Of a stretch of DNA of 64,000 bases, positions 35,250-44,090 are shown in pieces; the first letter of the stretch is position 1; every line of letters begins with the position of its first letter. A program made the position numbers and the translations under genes. The stretch is from Pseudomonadota bacterium (GTDB taxonomy: Bacteria; Pseudomonadota; Alphaproteobacteria; Rhodobacterales; Rhodobacteraceae). The stretch lies in assembly GCA_020161655.1 (NCBI GenBank), contig JAIUPC010000008.1, positions 124,001 to 188,000 on the forward strand. Direction: 5' to 3'. Under the pieces are notes generated by a model that worked only from the letters and a program-made list of their open reading frames with translations, ran no database searches and was not told the origin of the DNA.

Positions 35250-36755
35250 TCACTGCGTGATTTCCGCGCCTTCAAGCGTCCACTGCAGCGCAGGGGTCAT
35301 GCGAAGGCCGGTCAGCTTCTTGCTGTAAGCGTTCGCAAAGGGCGGGTAGTAAAGCGGGATGTCGGCAACCTCGGTCGTGGTGATACGCTGGATATCGGCG
35401 TAGATCTGGGCACGCTTGGTCTCATCGAGTTCGGCGGCGCCGGCCTCGACCAGCTTGTCCACTTCGGGGTTGGCGTAGTTCGTGTAGTAGGCCTTGTTGC
35501 CGCAGGTGCCGCAGACCGCCCAGCGCACGGCGAGGTCGGGATCGGTGGTCTCGTTGTACCACCAGGTCGGCGTCGCGTCGTAGTCGCCTTCGGTGAGGCG
35601 GGTCCAGAAGGTGCCCGCATCGGTCTTTTCGATCTTCGACTTGATGCCGATCTGGCCCCAGAGCGCCTGCATCAGGACCGCCTGCTTTTCGCGCTCGGGT
35701 TCATCGGTGATGAGGATGGTAATCTCGCGTCCGTCGTAGCCCGATGCATCCAGCGCAGTCTTGGCCGCCGCAGGATCGAAGCCATTCACCTTCAGCTCCG
35801 GGTCGTAGAACTTCAGGGCGTTCGGCAGCGTGCTGTTGGCCGGCGTCGCCGCGCCAAAGGTCACTGCGTTCGACATGGCAACGGTATCAAGCGCCATCGC
35901 CGCGGCCTGCCGGCCCTCAAGCGTGTCGAAGGGCGGGCGGGTGTGGTTCATCAGGACGATGTAGATCACCGTCGAAGGCTCAAGCGGCATCTCGATGCTC
36001 TCGTTCGCTTGAACCTCGGCCACCTGCGACCAGGGAATCTCGCGCGCTGCATCAAGCTCGCCCGACAGCATCATCGAGACGCGGGTATTCGAATCGGCGA
36101 CCTCGATCAGCTCGGCACCTTCGTTCTTCGGGTAGCCCTCGCGCCAGTAGTTCGGATTCGGAGCAATGAGCAGACGGTCGTTCGGCACCCATTTCTCGAC
36201 CATGTAGGGACCGGAGGTCACGACGTTCTCAACAAAAGCCTTTTCGCCGCGCGCCTCGACATCCTTTTTCGAGACGATGCCGATGTTGAAGACCTCAAGG
36301 TTGCCGAGGAACGGCGCGAAGGCGCTCTTGAGGGTGAGTTTCACGGTCTTGGCATCGACCGCCTCCGCCTTGTCGAGCATCTGCATCGGCGCAGGATAGG
36401 CCGAATCCGGCGTGTCGCGGACTCGGAGGAGGGAGAAGACCACATCATCGGCGGTGATCGCGTCGCCGTTCGAGAATTTCGCATCCCTGAGCGTCAGCGT
36501 GACGACCGTGCCGTCCGGGGCCACTTCCCACTTTTCGGCGAGAGCCGGCGCCAGCGCCCTGGTCTCATCGACCCGCAAAAGGCGGGAGTAGAGCTGGCCG
36601 AAGGTCTCGATACTGCCGGCGTTGGCCGACCGGATCGGGTCGAGCGTGGTGGTGGGGTAGGGCGAGCCGATGCGGATCTTTTCCGCCATGGCAGGGCCGG
36701 CACAGACCAGCGCCACGGCCGCGGCCGTCAGAAGATGTCCCAAACGTAGTGGCAT
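35250..36755 (-). CDS. DppA/OppA-family periplasmic substrate-binding protein
   Basis: The 501-residue protein begins with a signal peptide ending PAMA-EKIRIG and continues as a family 5 extracellular binding protein: TTTLDPIRSANAGS, then VAPDGTVVTLTLRDAKFSNGDAITADDVVFSL, the hallmark stretch of DppA-like proteins. It delivers a peptide or other compound to the DppBC permease. It is divergently transcribed from a DmpA-like aminopeptidase gene 106 bases away, so short peptides, possibly D- or beta-amino-acid peptides, are the likely substrate, though nickel, glutathione and opine binders also exist in this family. Confidence 0.9.
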   Translation of the reverse strand: MPLRLGHLLTAAAVALVCAGPAMAEKIRIGSPYPTTTLDPIRSANAGSIETFGQLYSRLLRVDETRALAPALAEKWEVAPDGTVVTLTLRDAKFSNGDAITADDVVFSLLRVRDTPDSAYPAPMQMLDKAEAVDAKTVKLTLKSAFAPFLGNLEVFNIGIVSKKDVEARGEKAFVENVVTSGPYMVEKWVPNDRLLIAPNPNYWREGYPKNEGAELIEVADSNTRVSMMLSGELDAAREIPWSQVAEVQANESIEMPLEPSTVIYIVLMNHTRPPFDTLEGRQAAAMALDTVAMSNAVTFGAATPANSTLPNALKFYDPELKVNGFDPAAAKTALDASGYDGREITILITDEPEREKQAVLMQALWGQIGIKSKIEKTDAGTFWTRLTEGDYDATPTWWYNETTDPDLAVRWAVCGTCGNKAYYTNYANPEVDKLVEAGAAELDETKRAQIYADIQRITTTEVADIPLYYPPFANAYSKKLTGLRMTPALQWTLEGAEITQ

Positions 36756-36861
36756 TCGATGCTCCCAGTCGTGTCCAGATTCTTATGTTGTCTTTATATC
36801 ATGCCGCAAGTAATGTTATAAATCTATAGCAATCTTCTCGACACAATCATGGAGCTCTGAG

Positions 36862-37950
36862 ATGGCGAAGAAACGTGCCCGGGACCTTGGTCTCGACGTT
36901 CCAGGTGTGCCCGGCCCGCTGAATGCGATCACCGACGTGCCGGGGGTCGAGGTGGGTCTGACCACGATCATCTCGGGCGACGGACCGCTGCAAACGCCGA
37001 ATGGCCCGGTGCGCACCGGCGTCACCGCGATCCTGCCGCGCGGCCATGACAATGAGCTAAGCCCAGTCTGGGCCGGGATTTATGCGCTGAACGGCAATGG
37101 CGAGATGACCGGCTCGCACTGGATCAAGGACGGTGGCTATTTCTACGGGCCGGTCCTCATCACCAATACCCAGTCGGTCGGCATGGCCCATCACGCGGCG
37201 GTCGGCTGGATGATCGACCACTACCCCGAGATCAAGGAAGGTCACATCTGGTGCATGCCGGTGGTCGCGGAAACCTATGATGGCTGCCTGAACGACATCA
37301 ACGGTCGCCACGTGAAGGAAGAGCATGTCCGGGCGGCGATTGATTCGGCCAAGGGCGGCGCAGTGGAGGAAGGCGCCGTCGGCGGCGGCACCGGCATGAT
37401 CGCCTATGAGTACAAGGGTGGCACCGGCACCGCCTCGCGCAAGGTCGGCGATCATACCGTCGGCGTTCTGGTCCAGGCCAACCACGGCATCCGCGACTGG
37501 CTGACCGTCTTCGGCACCCGTGTCGGCCACCTGATGCGCGACGACCTTCTTTTTGAGCGGGAGCGCGGCTCGATCATCGTCGTCGTCGCAACCGATGCGC
37601 CGATGATGCCGCACCAATTGCAACGCCTCGCCCGCCGCGCCGCCATCGGCATCGGCCGCAACGGTACCCCCGGCGGCAACAACTCCGGTGACATCTTCCT
37701 TGCCTTCAGCACTGCCAACCGGCGGAGCCGGGATTCGATGGAGACGGGTGTGCTCAGCTTCGACTGGCTCAGCGACAATGACTTCGATCCCTATTACCTC
37801 GCCGCCGTCGAGGCGACCGAGGAAGCGGTCATCAACGCCATGCTCGCCGCCGAGGATTTCCAGGTGCTGAAACCCGCCGGCAAGACCTGCCGTGCGATCC
37901 GGCCCGAGGCCCTGCTCGCCGCCATCGCGCAGGCGAAAAGCGGCGCTTGA
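36862..37950 (+). CDS. DmpA-like P1 family (S58) aminopeptidase
   Basis: The 362-residue protein is an N-terminal-nucleophile hydrolase of the DmpA/BapA type: LGLDVPGVPGPLNAITDVPGVEVG at the start, GGGTGMIAYEYKGGTGTASR in the middle, and the self-cleavage region PGGNNSGDIFLAFST, where S275 is expected to become the new N-terminal nucleophile after autoproteolysis. Family members release N-terminal residues, including L- and beta-amino acids, from short peptides or act on D-amino-acid esters. No signal peptide is visible, so it acts in the cytoplasm on imported substrate. It is divergent from the peptide importer. Confidence 0.88.
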   Translation: MAKKRARDLGLDVPGVPGPLNAITDVPGVEVGLTTIISGDGPLQTPNGPVRTGVTAILPRGHDNELSPVWAGIYALNGNGEMTGSHWIKDGGYFYGPVLITNTQSVGMAHHAAVGWMIDHYPEIKEGHIWCMPVVAETYDGCLNDINGRHVKEEHVRAAIDSAKGGAVEEGAVGGGTGMIAYEYKGGTGTASRKVGDHTVGVLVQANHGIRDWLTVFGTRVGHLMRDDLLFERERGSIIVVVATDAPMMPHQLQRLARRAAIGIGRNGTPGGNNSGDIFLAFSTANRRSRDSMETGVLSFDWLSDNDFDPYYLAAVEATEEAVINAMLAAEDFQVLKPAGKTCRAIRPEALLAAIAQAKSGA

Positions 37951-38141
37951 GGGCCGCGGTGGCCGGGGAAAAAGGCTCTGCACAGGGGTTGTGCGCTGGT
38001 CGGCATGGAAATCCGGCCAGTTCTGCACGACTTTGGAGGCAGCAAAGACGGAGCCGCAGATGAACCCGCATCCTTTCCTTCACCCTGCCCCGACCGCCAG
38101 CGCGCTGCGCTGGCCCCATCAGCTTCAGAGGGGGGTTCGCC

Positions 38142-39122
38142 ATGGGCAGGCTTGAACGCGGGGTCTGGCAGGACGTCTGGTATGACACGGCGAACACCGG
38201 CGGGCATTTCCAGCGCAGCACTACGAGCTGGCGGAACTGGATCACCCCCAACGGGGCGCCGGGACCGACCGGCACCGGCGGCTTTGCCGCCGAAAGCGGG
38301 CGCTATCACCTCTACGTCTCTTACGCCTGTCCCTGGGCGCACCGGACGCTGATCTTCCGCGCGCTGAAGGGACTTGCGCCGCATATCGGTGTCTCCTCCG
38401 TCCATCCCGACATGCTGTCGGAAGGGTGGGAGTTCCGCAGCGATTTTCCGGGCGCCACCGGCGACGTTCTTTTCGCCCTGCCCTATCTGCGCGACATCTA
38501 CCTGAAGGCCGACCCGGTGGCATCGGGCCGCGTCACGGTGCCAGTCCTCTGGGACAAGAAGGGCGGCACCATCGTTTCGAACGAAAGCGCCGAGATCATC
38601 CGCATGTTCAACTCGGCCTTCGACGGGCTGACCGGGATGCGCAACGACTTCTACCCCGAGGCGCTGCGAGAAGGCATCGACGCGCTGAACGACCGGATCT
38701 ATGACGGCTTCAACAACGGCGTCTACCGCGCTGGCTTCGCCACCTCGCAGGCGGCCTATGACGAGGCAGTTGCAGGCGTCTTCGCCTCGATGGACTGGAT
38801 AGAGGATCATCTGGCGCGGAACCGCTACCTCGCCGGCGATCGCGTGACCGAGGCCGACTGGCGGCTTTTCACCACGGCTGTCCGCTTCGATACGGTCTAC
38901 CACACCCATTTCAAATGCAACCGCGCCTGGCTTCGGGAATACCCCAACCTCTGGGCCTGGACGCGCGAGATGTACCAATGGCCGGGCGTCGCCGAGACTG
39001 TGCATTTCGACCATATCGTGCGGCATTATCACTACAGCCACGCCACGATTAACCCCTACCGCATCCTGCCGATCAATCCCGCGATCGACTGGCAGGCGCC
39101 GCATGGCCGCGACCACCTGTAG
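38142..39122 (+). CDS. Glutathionyl-hydroquinone reductase (xi-class glutathione transferase)
   Basis: The 326-residue protein has the Xi-class signature YACPWAHRTL with the catalytic cysteine C63, preceded by the long N-terminal lobe (SSWRNWI-type TSWRNWITPNG) and followed by NESAEIIRMFNSAF and the C-terminal FDTVYHTHFKCNR segment. These enzymes reduce glutathionyl-hydroquinones to free hydroquinones using a second glutathione, and so salvage quinone adducts in the cytoplasm. The 191 bases before it contain no convincing gene. The next genes are also quinone-related, which supports the assignment. Confidence 0.9.
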   Translation: MGRLERGVWQDVWYDTANTGGHFQRSTTSWRNWITPNGAPGPTGTGGFAAESGRYHLYVSYACPWAHRTLIFRALKGLAPHIGVSSVHPDMLSEGWEFRSDFPGATGDVLFALPYLRDIYLKADPVASGRVTVPVLWDKKGGTIVSNESAEIIRMFNSAFDGLTGMRNDFYPEALREGIDALNDRIYDGFNNGVYRAGFATSQAAYDEAVAGVFASMDWIEDHLARNRYLAGDRVTEADWRLFTTAVRFDTVYHTHFKCNRAWLREYPNLWAWTREMYQWPGVAETVHFDHIVRHYHYSHATINPYRILPINPAIDWQAPHGRDHL

Positions 39123-39146
39123 GCGCGAGCCCTTCCGGCCTGAGGC

Positions 39147-40070
39147 TCAGCGCGCCTCCATCTCCCATGGCTTGCCGCCCTCCAGTTCGGCTGCGAGATG
39201 GTCGATGAGGGCGCGGAGCTTGGCCGGCATCGGCGATATCGGCGGCCAGACCGCCAGCACCGGAAGCGTCCGGGTCTCCTGATCGGCAAGCACCTGCCTG
39301 AGCTGCCCTTCGGTGATCGCCCGAGCCGCGACGAACTCCGGCAGGACGGCAAGGCCCAAGCCGGCCACAGCCAGATCGCGGATCGCTTCGCCGTTGTTGA
39401 GGACCAGCCGGCCCGCGACCTGCGGGGAATCGAACCTGCCACCCCGGCGGAACTGCCAGAGCTGCGCATTGGCCATGTGGCTGTAGCCGATGACCTGATG
39501 CGCGCCCAGATCGGCGGGGGCTTCCGGCACGCCGTGGCGCTCAAGATAGGCCTGACTTGCCACCACCATCGTCCGGCTTTCGCAAAGCTTGCGCTGCATC
39601 AGCGCCGCATCGCGCGCCTCGCCGATGCGGATGCCGACGTCGAAGCCCTCACGTGAAAGGTCGCGCATGCGGTCGTCATATTCGATCCGCAGTTCAAGCG
39701 CCGGATGGGCGGCGGCAAAACGCGCAAGGATCGGCGTCAGATGCATCGTCCCGAAGGACATCGGCGCGGCGATGGCAAGCGAGCCTTGCAAGGGCGCCGC
39801 CCCGTCCATCGACCAGGCGGCACTTTCCGCCGCCGCGTGCAGGTCCGCCAGCGCCGGGCGCAACCTTTCGGCCAGCCTCAGCGCCGCCTCGGTCGGGACG
39901 ATCCGCCCGGCGTTGCGACGAAAGAGCGCCGCCCCCACCGCCACCTCGAAATCCGTGATGCGCTTCGAGATCACCGATTTCGACAGGTTGAGCCGGACCG
40001 CTGCCCCCGTCACGGTGCCCAGTTCCATCACCGCGAGGAAGGTCTCGATCTCATCCAGCGAATAGCGCAT
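39147..40070 (-). CDS. LysR family transcriptional regulator
   Basis: The 307-residue protein has the LysR N-terminal helix-turn-helix (LDEIETFLAVMELGTVTGAAVRLNLSKSVISKRI in outline) and a C-terminal periplasmic-binding-protein-like effector domain. The subgroup is that of LysR proteins next to oxidoreductase genes. It is divergent from the VOC-family gene across a 116-base gap, which probably holds their shared promoters and operator. The ATG at 40070 starts the conserved MRYSLDEIETF; upstream in-frame sequence is not conserved. Confidence 0.9.
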   Translation of the reverse strand: MRYSLDEIETFLAVMELGTVTGAAVRLNLSKSVISKRITDFEVAVGAALFRRNAGRIVPTEAALRLAERLRPALADLHAAAESAAWSMDGAAPLQGSLAIAAPMSFGTMHLTPILARFAAAHPALELRIEYDDRMRDLSREGFDVGIRIGEARDAALMQRKLCESRTMVVASQAYLERHGVPEAPADLGAHQVIGYSHMANAQLWQFRRGGRFDSPQVAGRLVLNNGEAIRDLAVAGLGLAVLPEFVAARAITEGQLRQVLADQETRTLPVLAVWPPISPMPAKLRALIDHLAAELEGGKPWEMEAR

Positions 40071-40186
40071 GGCGGCAGGATAGCCGGCGCCGTTCCGTTC
40101 GCAAGGACCGAACGCCCCGTTCGACACCCAGCCGCTGACAGGTGACGACATTTGCCCCACATTGGAGGCAACGAAAGGAGACCATC

Positions 40187-41128
40187 ATGGACCTTACCGG
40201 CATTCACCACCTGACGGCGATCACCGCCGACGCGCCCGCCAACAACCGCTTCTACACTGAGACACTTGGCCTCAGGCGCGTCAAGAAGACCGTCAACCAG
40301 GACGACACTTCGGCCTATCACCTCTTCTTCGCCGATGGCGCCGGCAGCGCGGGATCGGACCTGACTTTCTTCGACTGGCCTGTGGGCCGCGAACGCCGCG
40401 GCACCCGCTCGATCAGCCGCACCGGCCTCAGGGTGCCGGCGGCGAGCCTTGATTACTGGGCCGGGCGGTTCAGCGACAAGAAGCTGACGGCGGGCGGCAT
40501 CGCCACGCTCGACGGTCGCTGCTCCATCGACTTCGAGGACCCCGAGGGCCAGCGTTTCCGCCTGACCGCCGATGGCGCCAATGCCGGCCACTCCTGGGAC
40601 CGGAGCCCGGTTCCAGCCGAACACCAGATCCTCGGCCTTGGCCCGATCACCATCTCGGTCCCCGAACTTGCGCCGACCGAAACCGTGCTGAGCCGGGTGA
40701 TGAACCTTCGCCGGGTCCGCGATTACGCCAGCCCCGATGGCGAAGGACAGGTGCATGTCTTCGAGATGGGCGCAGGCGGCGCGGCGGCCGAGTTGCACGT
40801 GGCCGTGCAGCCTGACCTGCCAACGGCGCGGCAAGGCGCGGGCGCGGTGCATCACGTCGCCTTCCGCACGCCCGACGTTCCGGCGATCCACGGCTGGGCG
40901 AACCGGCTGAACGAGCTTCGGGTGCCGAATTCCGGCGAGGTCGAACGCTACTACTTCCGCAGCCTCTACTTCCGCGAACCGGGCGGGAACCTTTTCGAGA
41001 TCGCCACCGACGGGCCGGGATTCGCGGTTGACGAACCCTTCGAGACGATGGGCGAAAGGCTGTCGCTGCCGCCCTTCCTTGAAGGCCGCCGCGCGCAGAT
41101 CGAGGCCGGGCTGAAACCGATCGACTGA
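40187..41128 (+). CDS. VOC-superfamily ring-cleaving dioxygenase (MhqO-like, hydroquinone-type)
   Basis: The 313-residue protein has two vicinal-oxygen-chelate modules. The first starts GIHHLTAITADAPANNRFYTETLGL, giving a metal histidine; the second half has GAVHHVAFRTPD and REPGGNLFEIATD, which would supply the second histidine and the glutamate ligand. This pattern matches the extradiol dioxygenases that open hydroquinones, such as MhqO of Bacillus and LinE-related proteins. It may also be a glyoxalase-like protein. A GGAG site precedes the ATG. It stands between a glutathionyl-hydroquinone reductase and an NADPH-dependent FMN reductase. Confidence 0.8.
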   Translation: MDLTGIHHLTAITADAPANNRFYTETLGLRRVKKTVNQDDTSAYHLFFADGAGSAGSDLTFFDWPVGRERRGTRSISRTGLRVPAASLDYWAGRFSDKKLTAGGIATLDGRCSIDFEDPEGQRFRLTADGANAGHSWDRSPVPAEHQILGLGPITISVPELAPTETVLSRVMNLRRVRDYASPDGEGQVHVFEMGAGGAAAELHVAVQPDLPTARQGAGAVHHVAFRTPDVPAIHGWANRLNELRVPNSGEVERYYFRSLYFREPGGNLFEIATDGPGFAVDEPFETMGERLSLPPFLEGRRAQIEAGLKPID

Positions 41129-41224
41129 AGCGGGGCCAGGGGCTGGTCAAGCCAAAGCCCACCCCTTAACAAGATGCGCGCCGGACCCGGTCCCGCGCGT
41201 TTTATGCGACATGCGGAGTTGGTG

Positions 41225-41764
41225 ATGAAAACGATCCTCGGACTATCCGGCAGCCTCAGGAAGGCTTCCTTCAACGCCGGCCTTCTGCGCGCCGCCACCG
41301 AGGTTGCGCTTGAAGGGGCGGAAATCACCATCGGTTCGATCCGCGAAGTCCCGCTTTACGACGGCGATCTTGAAGCGGCAGAGGGCCTGCCTGCGTCGGT
41401 CAAAAGACTGCAAGACCAGCTCGCCAATGCCGACGGCCTCCTGCTCGTCACGCCCGAATACAACAACGGCATTCCGGGCGTCTTCAAGAACGCGGTCGAC
41501 TGGATGTCACGCGGGCCGGGGCTGGCGATGTTCCTCGGCAAGCCGGTGGCGGTCCTTGGCGCATCACCGGGCGGCTTCGGCACGGTGATGGCGCAGGCGC
41601 AATGGTTGCCGGTCCTTCGCACCCTGAAAGCCGCGCATTGGAGCGATGGCCGGATGCTGGTCGCCCGCGCCGGCACGCATTTCGACGATCAGGGCAACCT
41701 GACCGACCCCGCCACACGCGAACAACTCGCGGCCTTCCTGAAGGGCTTTGCGGCGAGTCTCTAG
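41225..41764 (+). CDS. NADPH-dependent FMN reductase / quinone reductase family flavoprotein
   Basis: The 179-residue flavodoxin-like protein has the FMN phosphate-binding loop LSGSLRKASFN near the N-terminus and the TPEYNNGIPGVFKNAVDW motif that binds the flavin ring, as in ChrR- and azoreductase-type NAD(P)H:quinone oxidoreductases. Two-electron reduction of quinones to hydroquinones would feed the upstream dioxygenase. The gene is 96 bases downstream of the VOC gene on the same strand. Confidence 0.88.
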   Translation: MKTILGLSGSLRKASFNAGLLRAATEVALEGAEITIGSIREVPLYDGDLEAAEGLPASVKRLQDQLANADGLLLVTPEYNNGIPGVFKNAVDWMSRGPGLAMFLGKPVAVLGASPGGFGTVMAQAQWLPVLRTLKAAHWSDGRMLVARAGTHFDDQGNLTDPATREQLAAFLKGFAASL

Positions 41765-41927
41765 TTACAACACCATTGGCTCACTGGCAGCGCTGGTCTG
41801 GCGCTATGAAGGCGATGACGTCTTTGCCTTCATGCAGGCGATGGGGCTCATGAACGACCACGCCGAAGGCTGCGTCTTCCGCGCCGAAGCCTTGGCCGCG
41901 CGGGGGGCGCTGAAGCTGCCTTCGTGA
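41763..41927 (+). pseudogene. tag: Remnant of a DNA-3-methyladenine glycosylase I (tag) C-terminus
   Basis: In the frame ending TGA at 41925-41927 the sequence reads ALVWRYEGDDVFAFMQAM then GLMNDHAEGC, which is the C-terminal signature of Tag (compare the family motif TVYAFMQAMGLVNDH, ending in zinc-type His and Cys residues). No start codon or N-terminal two-thirds (the catalytic and hhh-zinc cysteine region) is present; the reading begins inside the FMN reductase stop. A functional copy would be elsewhere in the genome. I infer deletion of the 5' part of the gene. Confidence 0.7.
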
Positions 41928-41962
41928 TAGGGCCTGATCTTGGATTCGCGAGGCCAGAGCAA

Positions 41963-42700
41963 TCAAGCAGGCCCAAGGCCTTGCGTCCGCAAGCCTTCGT
42001 ACATCCCCGCAACAACGGCCTGCGTCTGGTCGGCCAATGCACGCGCGTCATCGTCCTTGAGCCCCGAGGTCGGGATCGGCGCGCCGAAACGGACGTGAAT
42101 GGTCCCGGCCCGCGCCCGTATCGACCCTAGCGGCAAGAGCCGGTGCCCGCCGTAAAACACCAGCGGAATGATCGGCACCTGCGCCCGAATGGCGATCAGG
42201 CTCGCGCCGACCTTGAACCTCGCCACGCCATCCCGGCCCGACAGCCGGCCCTCTCCTCCCCAGGCGATCCGCTCGCCGGCCTTGACCGCCTGCACCATCT
42301 TTTCAAGCAGCCGCTCGGTGGCCGCACGATTGCCGCGGGGGACAAGTTCGATCGCCGCCCTGCGGGTCGCTGACCGCCCGAACGGGAGAAATGCGTATAA
42401 ATCCGCCGCCGCGGCACGGTCGACATATGGCCACATGACCGTGCCGAAAGCGGCAACATCCGCGAAGGAGGTTTCGTTGTAGCAGACGACACAGCCTCTG
42501 CCTGGTTCGGGCGGCGTGCCGCCGACATTGACGCTGATCCGGCAGGTTTCAAGGAAACGGGTGAAGTGCGCCTCGATCAGACGGCGCGCGTGGTGGTGGT
42601 CCTTCGCAGTCAATGCAATGCGCAAGTTCACGAAAGGCGCGCCGGTGAGCCATCTTGCAGATGCCCTGCCGCCCCGAAGGATCTCGCCCAGAGTTCCCAT
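41963..42700 (-). CDS. PlsC-like acyltransferase family protein lacking the catalytic histidine
   Basis: The 245-residue protein aligns with lysophosphatidate/glycerolipid acyltransferases but is altered in the active site. The catalytic NHxxxxD motif reads N75-E76-T-S-F-A-D81, so the histidine is replaced by glutamate. The EGTR motif reads E150-G151-R152, without the threonine. The following block VPIIPLVFYGGHRLLP is normal. The protein may be an inactive or changed-specificity acyltransferase. A normal ribosome site (CGGGAGAA) precedes the ATG. It is transcribed like aroC, 54 bases downstream of it. Confidence 0.72.
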   Translation of the reverse strand: MGTLGEILRGGRASARWLTGAPFVNLRIALTAKDHHHARRLIEAHFTRFLETCRISVNVGGTPPEPGRGCVVCYNETSFADVAAFGTVMWPYVDRAAAADLYAFLPFGRSATRRAAIELVPRGNRAATERLLEKMVQAVKAGERIAWGGEGRLSGRDGVARFKVGASLIAIRAQVPIIPLVFYGGHRLLPLGSIRARAGTIHVRFGAPIPTSGLKDDDARALADQTQAVVAGMYEGLRTQGLGPA

Positions 42701-42754
42701 GGTTCTCCCGTGCAGCGGCCCCTGACATAAGGCGCGCGAAGCCTTGGGAACTTC

Positions 42755-43858
42755 TTACCCGATCTTCCCGCCCGCGTCCCCGATCTGGCCACGGTGCAGC
42801 AGCAGGTGATCAAGTATCACGCAGGCCATCATCGCCTCGCCCACCGGCACGGCGCGGATGCCGACGCAGGGGTCGTGGCGGCCCTTGGTGATGATCTCGG
42901 TTTCCTCGCCGGTGATGGTGATGGTCTTGCGCGGGGTGAGGATGGAGGAGGTCGGCTTCACCGCGAAGCGCACCACCACGTCCTGGCCGCTGGAAATCCC
43001 GCCAAGGATGCCGCCGGCGTGGTTCGAGCTGAAGCGCGGCTTGCCGTCATTGCCCATGAAGATCTCGTCGGCGTTTTCCACGCCGGTCAGTTCCGCCGCC
43101 GCCATGCCCTCGCCGATCTCCACGCCCTTCACGGCGTTGACCGACATCATCGCGGCGGCAAGGTCGGAATCGAGCTTGCCGTAGATCGGCGCGCCAAGGC
43201 CTGCCGGCACGCCGGAGGCCACGACCTCGACCACTGCGCCGACGGAGTTGCCCGACTTCCGCAATTCATCCAGATGCTCGGCCCAGATCGCGGCGGCGGC
43301 GGCATCGGGGCACCAGAAGGGATTGCGCCCGATTTCCGCCATGTCGAAGCGGTCGCGGTCGGCTTTCAGGCGCCCCATCTGCACCATGTAGCCGGTGATC
43401 TTCACCTCAGGCGCCAGAAGCCCGAGCGCCGCCCGCGCCACACCGCCCGCCGCCACCCGCGCCGCCGTCTCGCGCGCCGAGGACCGGCCGCCGCCGCGTG
43501 GATCGCGGATGCCGTACTTCTGCCAATAGGTGATGTCGGCGTGACCGGGCCGGAAGCTCAGGGCGATGTCGCCATAATCCTTCGACCGCTGGTCGGTATT
43601 TTCGATCATCAGCTGGACCGGGGTGCCAGTGGTGCGCCCTTCGTAGGTGCCCGAAAGGATGCGCACCGCATCGGCCTCACGCCGTTGGGTCGTGTATTTG
43701 TTCTGGCCGGGCTTCCGCCGGTCGAGCCAATGCTGGAGCATGGCTTCATCAATCGCGACCCCCGGCGGGCAGCCGTCGACCACAGCACCAAGCGCCGGCC
43801 CGTGGCTTTCGCCCCATGTGGTGACGCGGAAGAGATGACCGAAGGTGTTGAAGCTCAT
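42755..43858 (-). CDS. aroC: AroC, chorismate synthase
   Basis: The 367-residue enzyme catalyses the last step of the shikimate pathway, converting 5-enolpyruvylshikimate-3-phosphate to chorismate with reduced FMN. The signature motifs are [18 protein letters not shown] at the N-terminus, [20 protein letters not shown] in the middle and [16 protein letters not shown](D) in the C-terminal half. The length is as expected for the bacterial enzyme. The ATG at 43858 starts the conserved [11 protein letters not shown]. Confidence 0.97.
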   Translation of the reverse strand: MSFNTFGHLFRVTTWGESHGPALGAVVDGCPPGVAIDEAMLQHWLDRRKPGQNKYTTQRREADAVRILSGTYEGRTTGTPVQLMIENTDQRSKDYGDIALSFRPGHADITYWQKYGIRDPRGGGRSSARETAARVAAGGVARAALGLLAPEVKITGYMVQMGRLKADRDRFDMAEIGRNPFWCPDAAAAAIWAEHLDELRKSGNSVGAVVEVVASGVPAGLGAPIYGKLDSDLAAAMMSVNAVKGVEIGEGMAAAELTGVENADEIFMGNDGKPRFSSNHAGGILGGISSGQDVVVRFAVKPTSSILTPRKTITITGEETEIITKGRHDPCVGIRAVPVGEAMMACVILDHLLLHRGQIGDAGGKIG

Positions 43859-44090
43859 GCCGTGCCCCCTGATGCCTGCCGGGCATAGCGCCGCCCTGCC
43901 ATCCGCATCAAGTCCCTTTCGGCCTTGAATTCCCGCCGGGCGACCCCAAATGACCGATGCGGGCCGGGCCCCTCTGACGGTGAAAGCCGTGATGTCGGAC
44001 CGCAATCGGGAAAAATCGCCCGATGGTCAGCCCGGCTCCTGCCCTCTTTTGCGGCTTTTCCATCGGTGCACAATTTGAGGGACAAGAGGG

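Noticed and set aside
36820-36829. BioR-like 10-mer AAATCTATAG between the peptide importer and DmpA-like genes
   Set aside because: It is only a 7 of 10 match in an AT-rich promoter, the genes have no biotin link, and it can be explained as part of a promoter -10 region.
38060-38155. 31-codon open frame before the glutathionyl-hydroquinone reductase gene
   Set aside because: It overlaps the start of the next gene, has Pro/His-rich low-complexity content and no ribosome site better than background.
43859-44090. Possible yybP-ykoY manganese riboswitch before the terC-like gene
   Set aside because: The conserved GGGGAG core and the pairing region were not found; only a short ATCGGG/CCCGAT repeat is present, which is insufficient.
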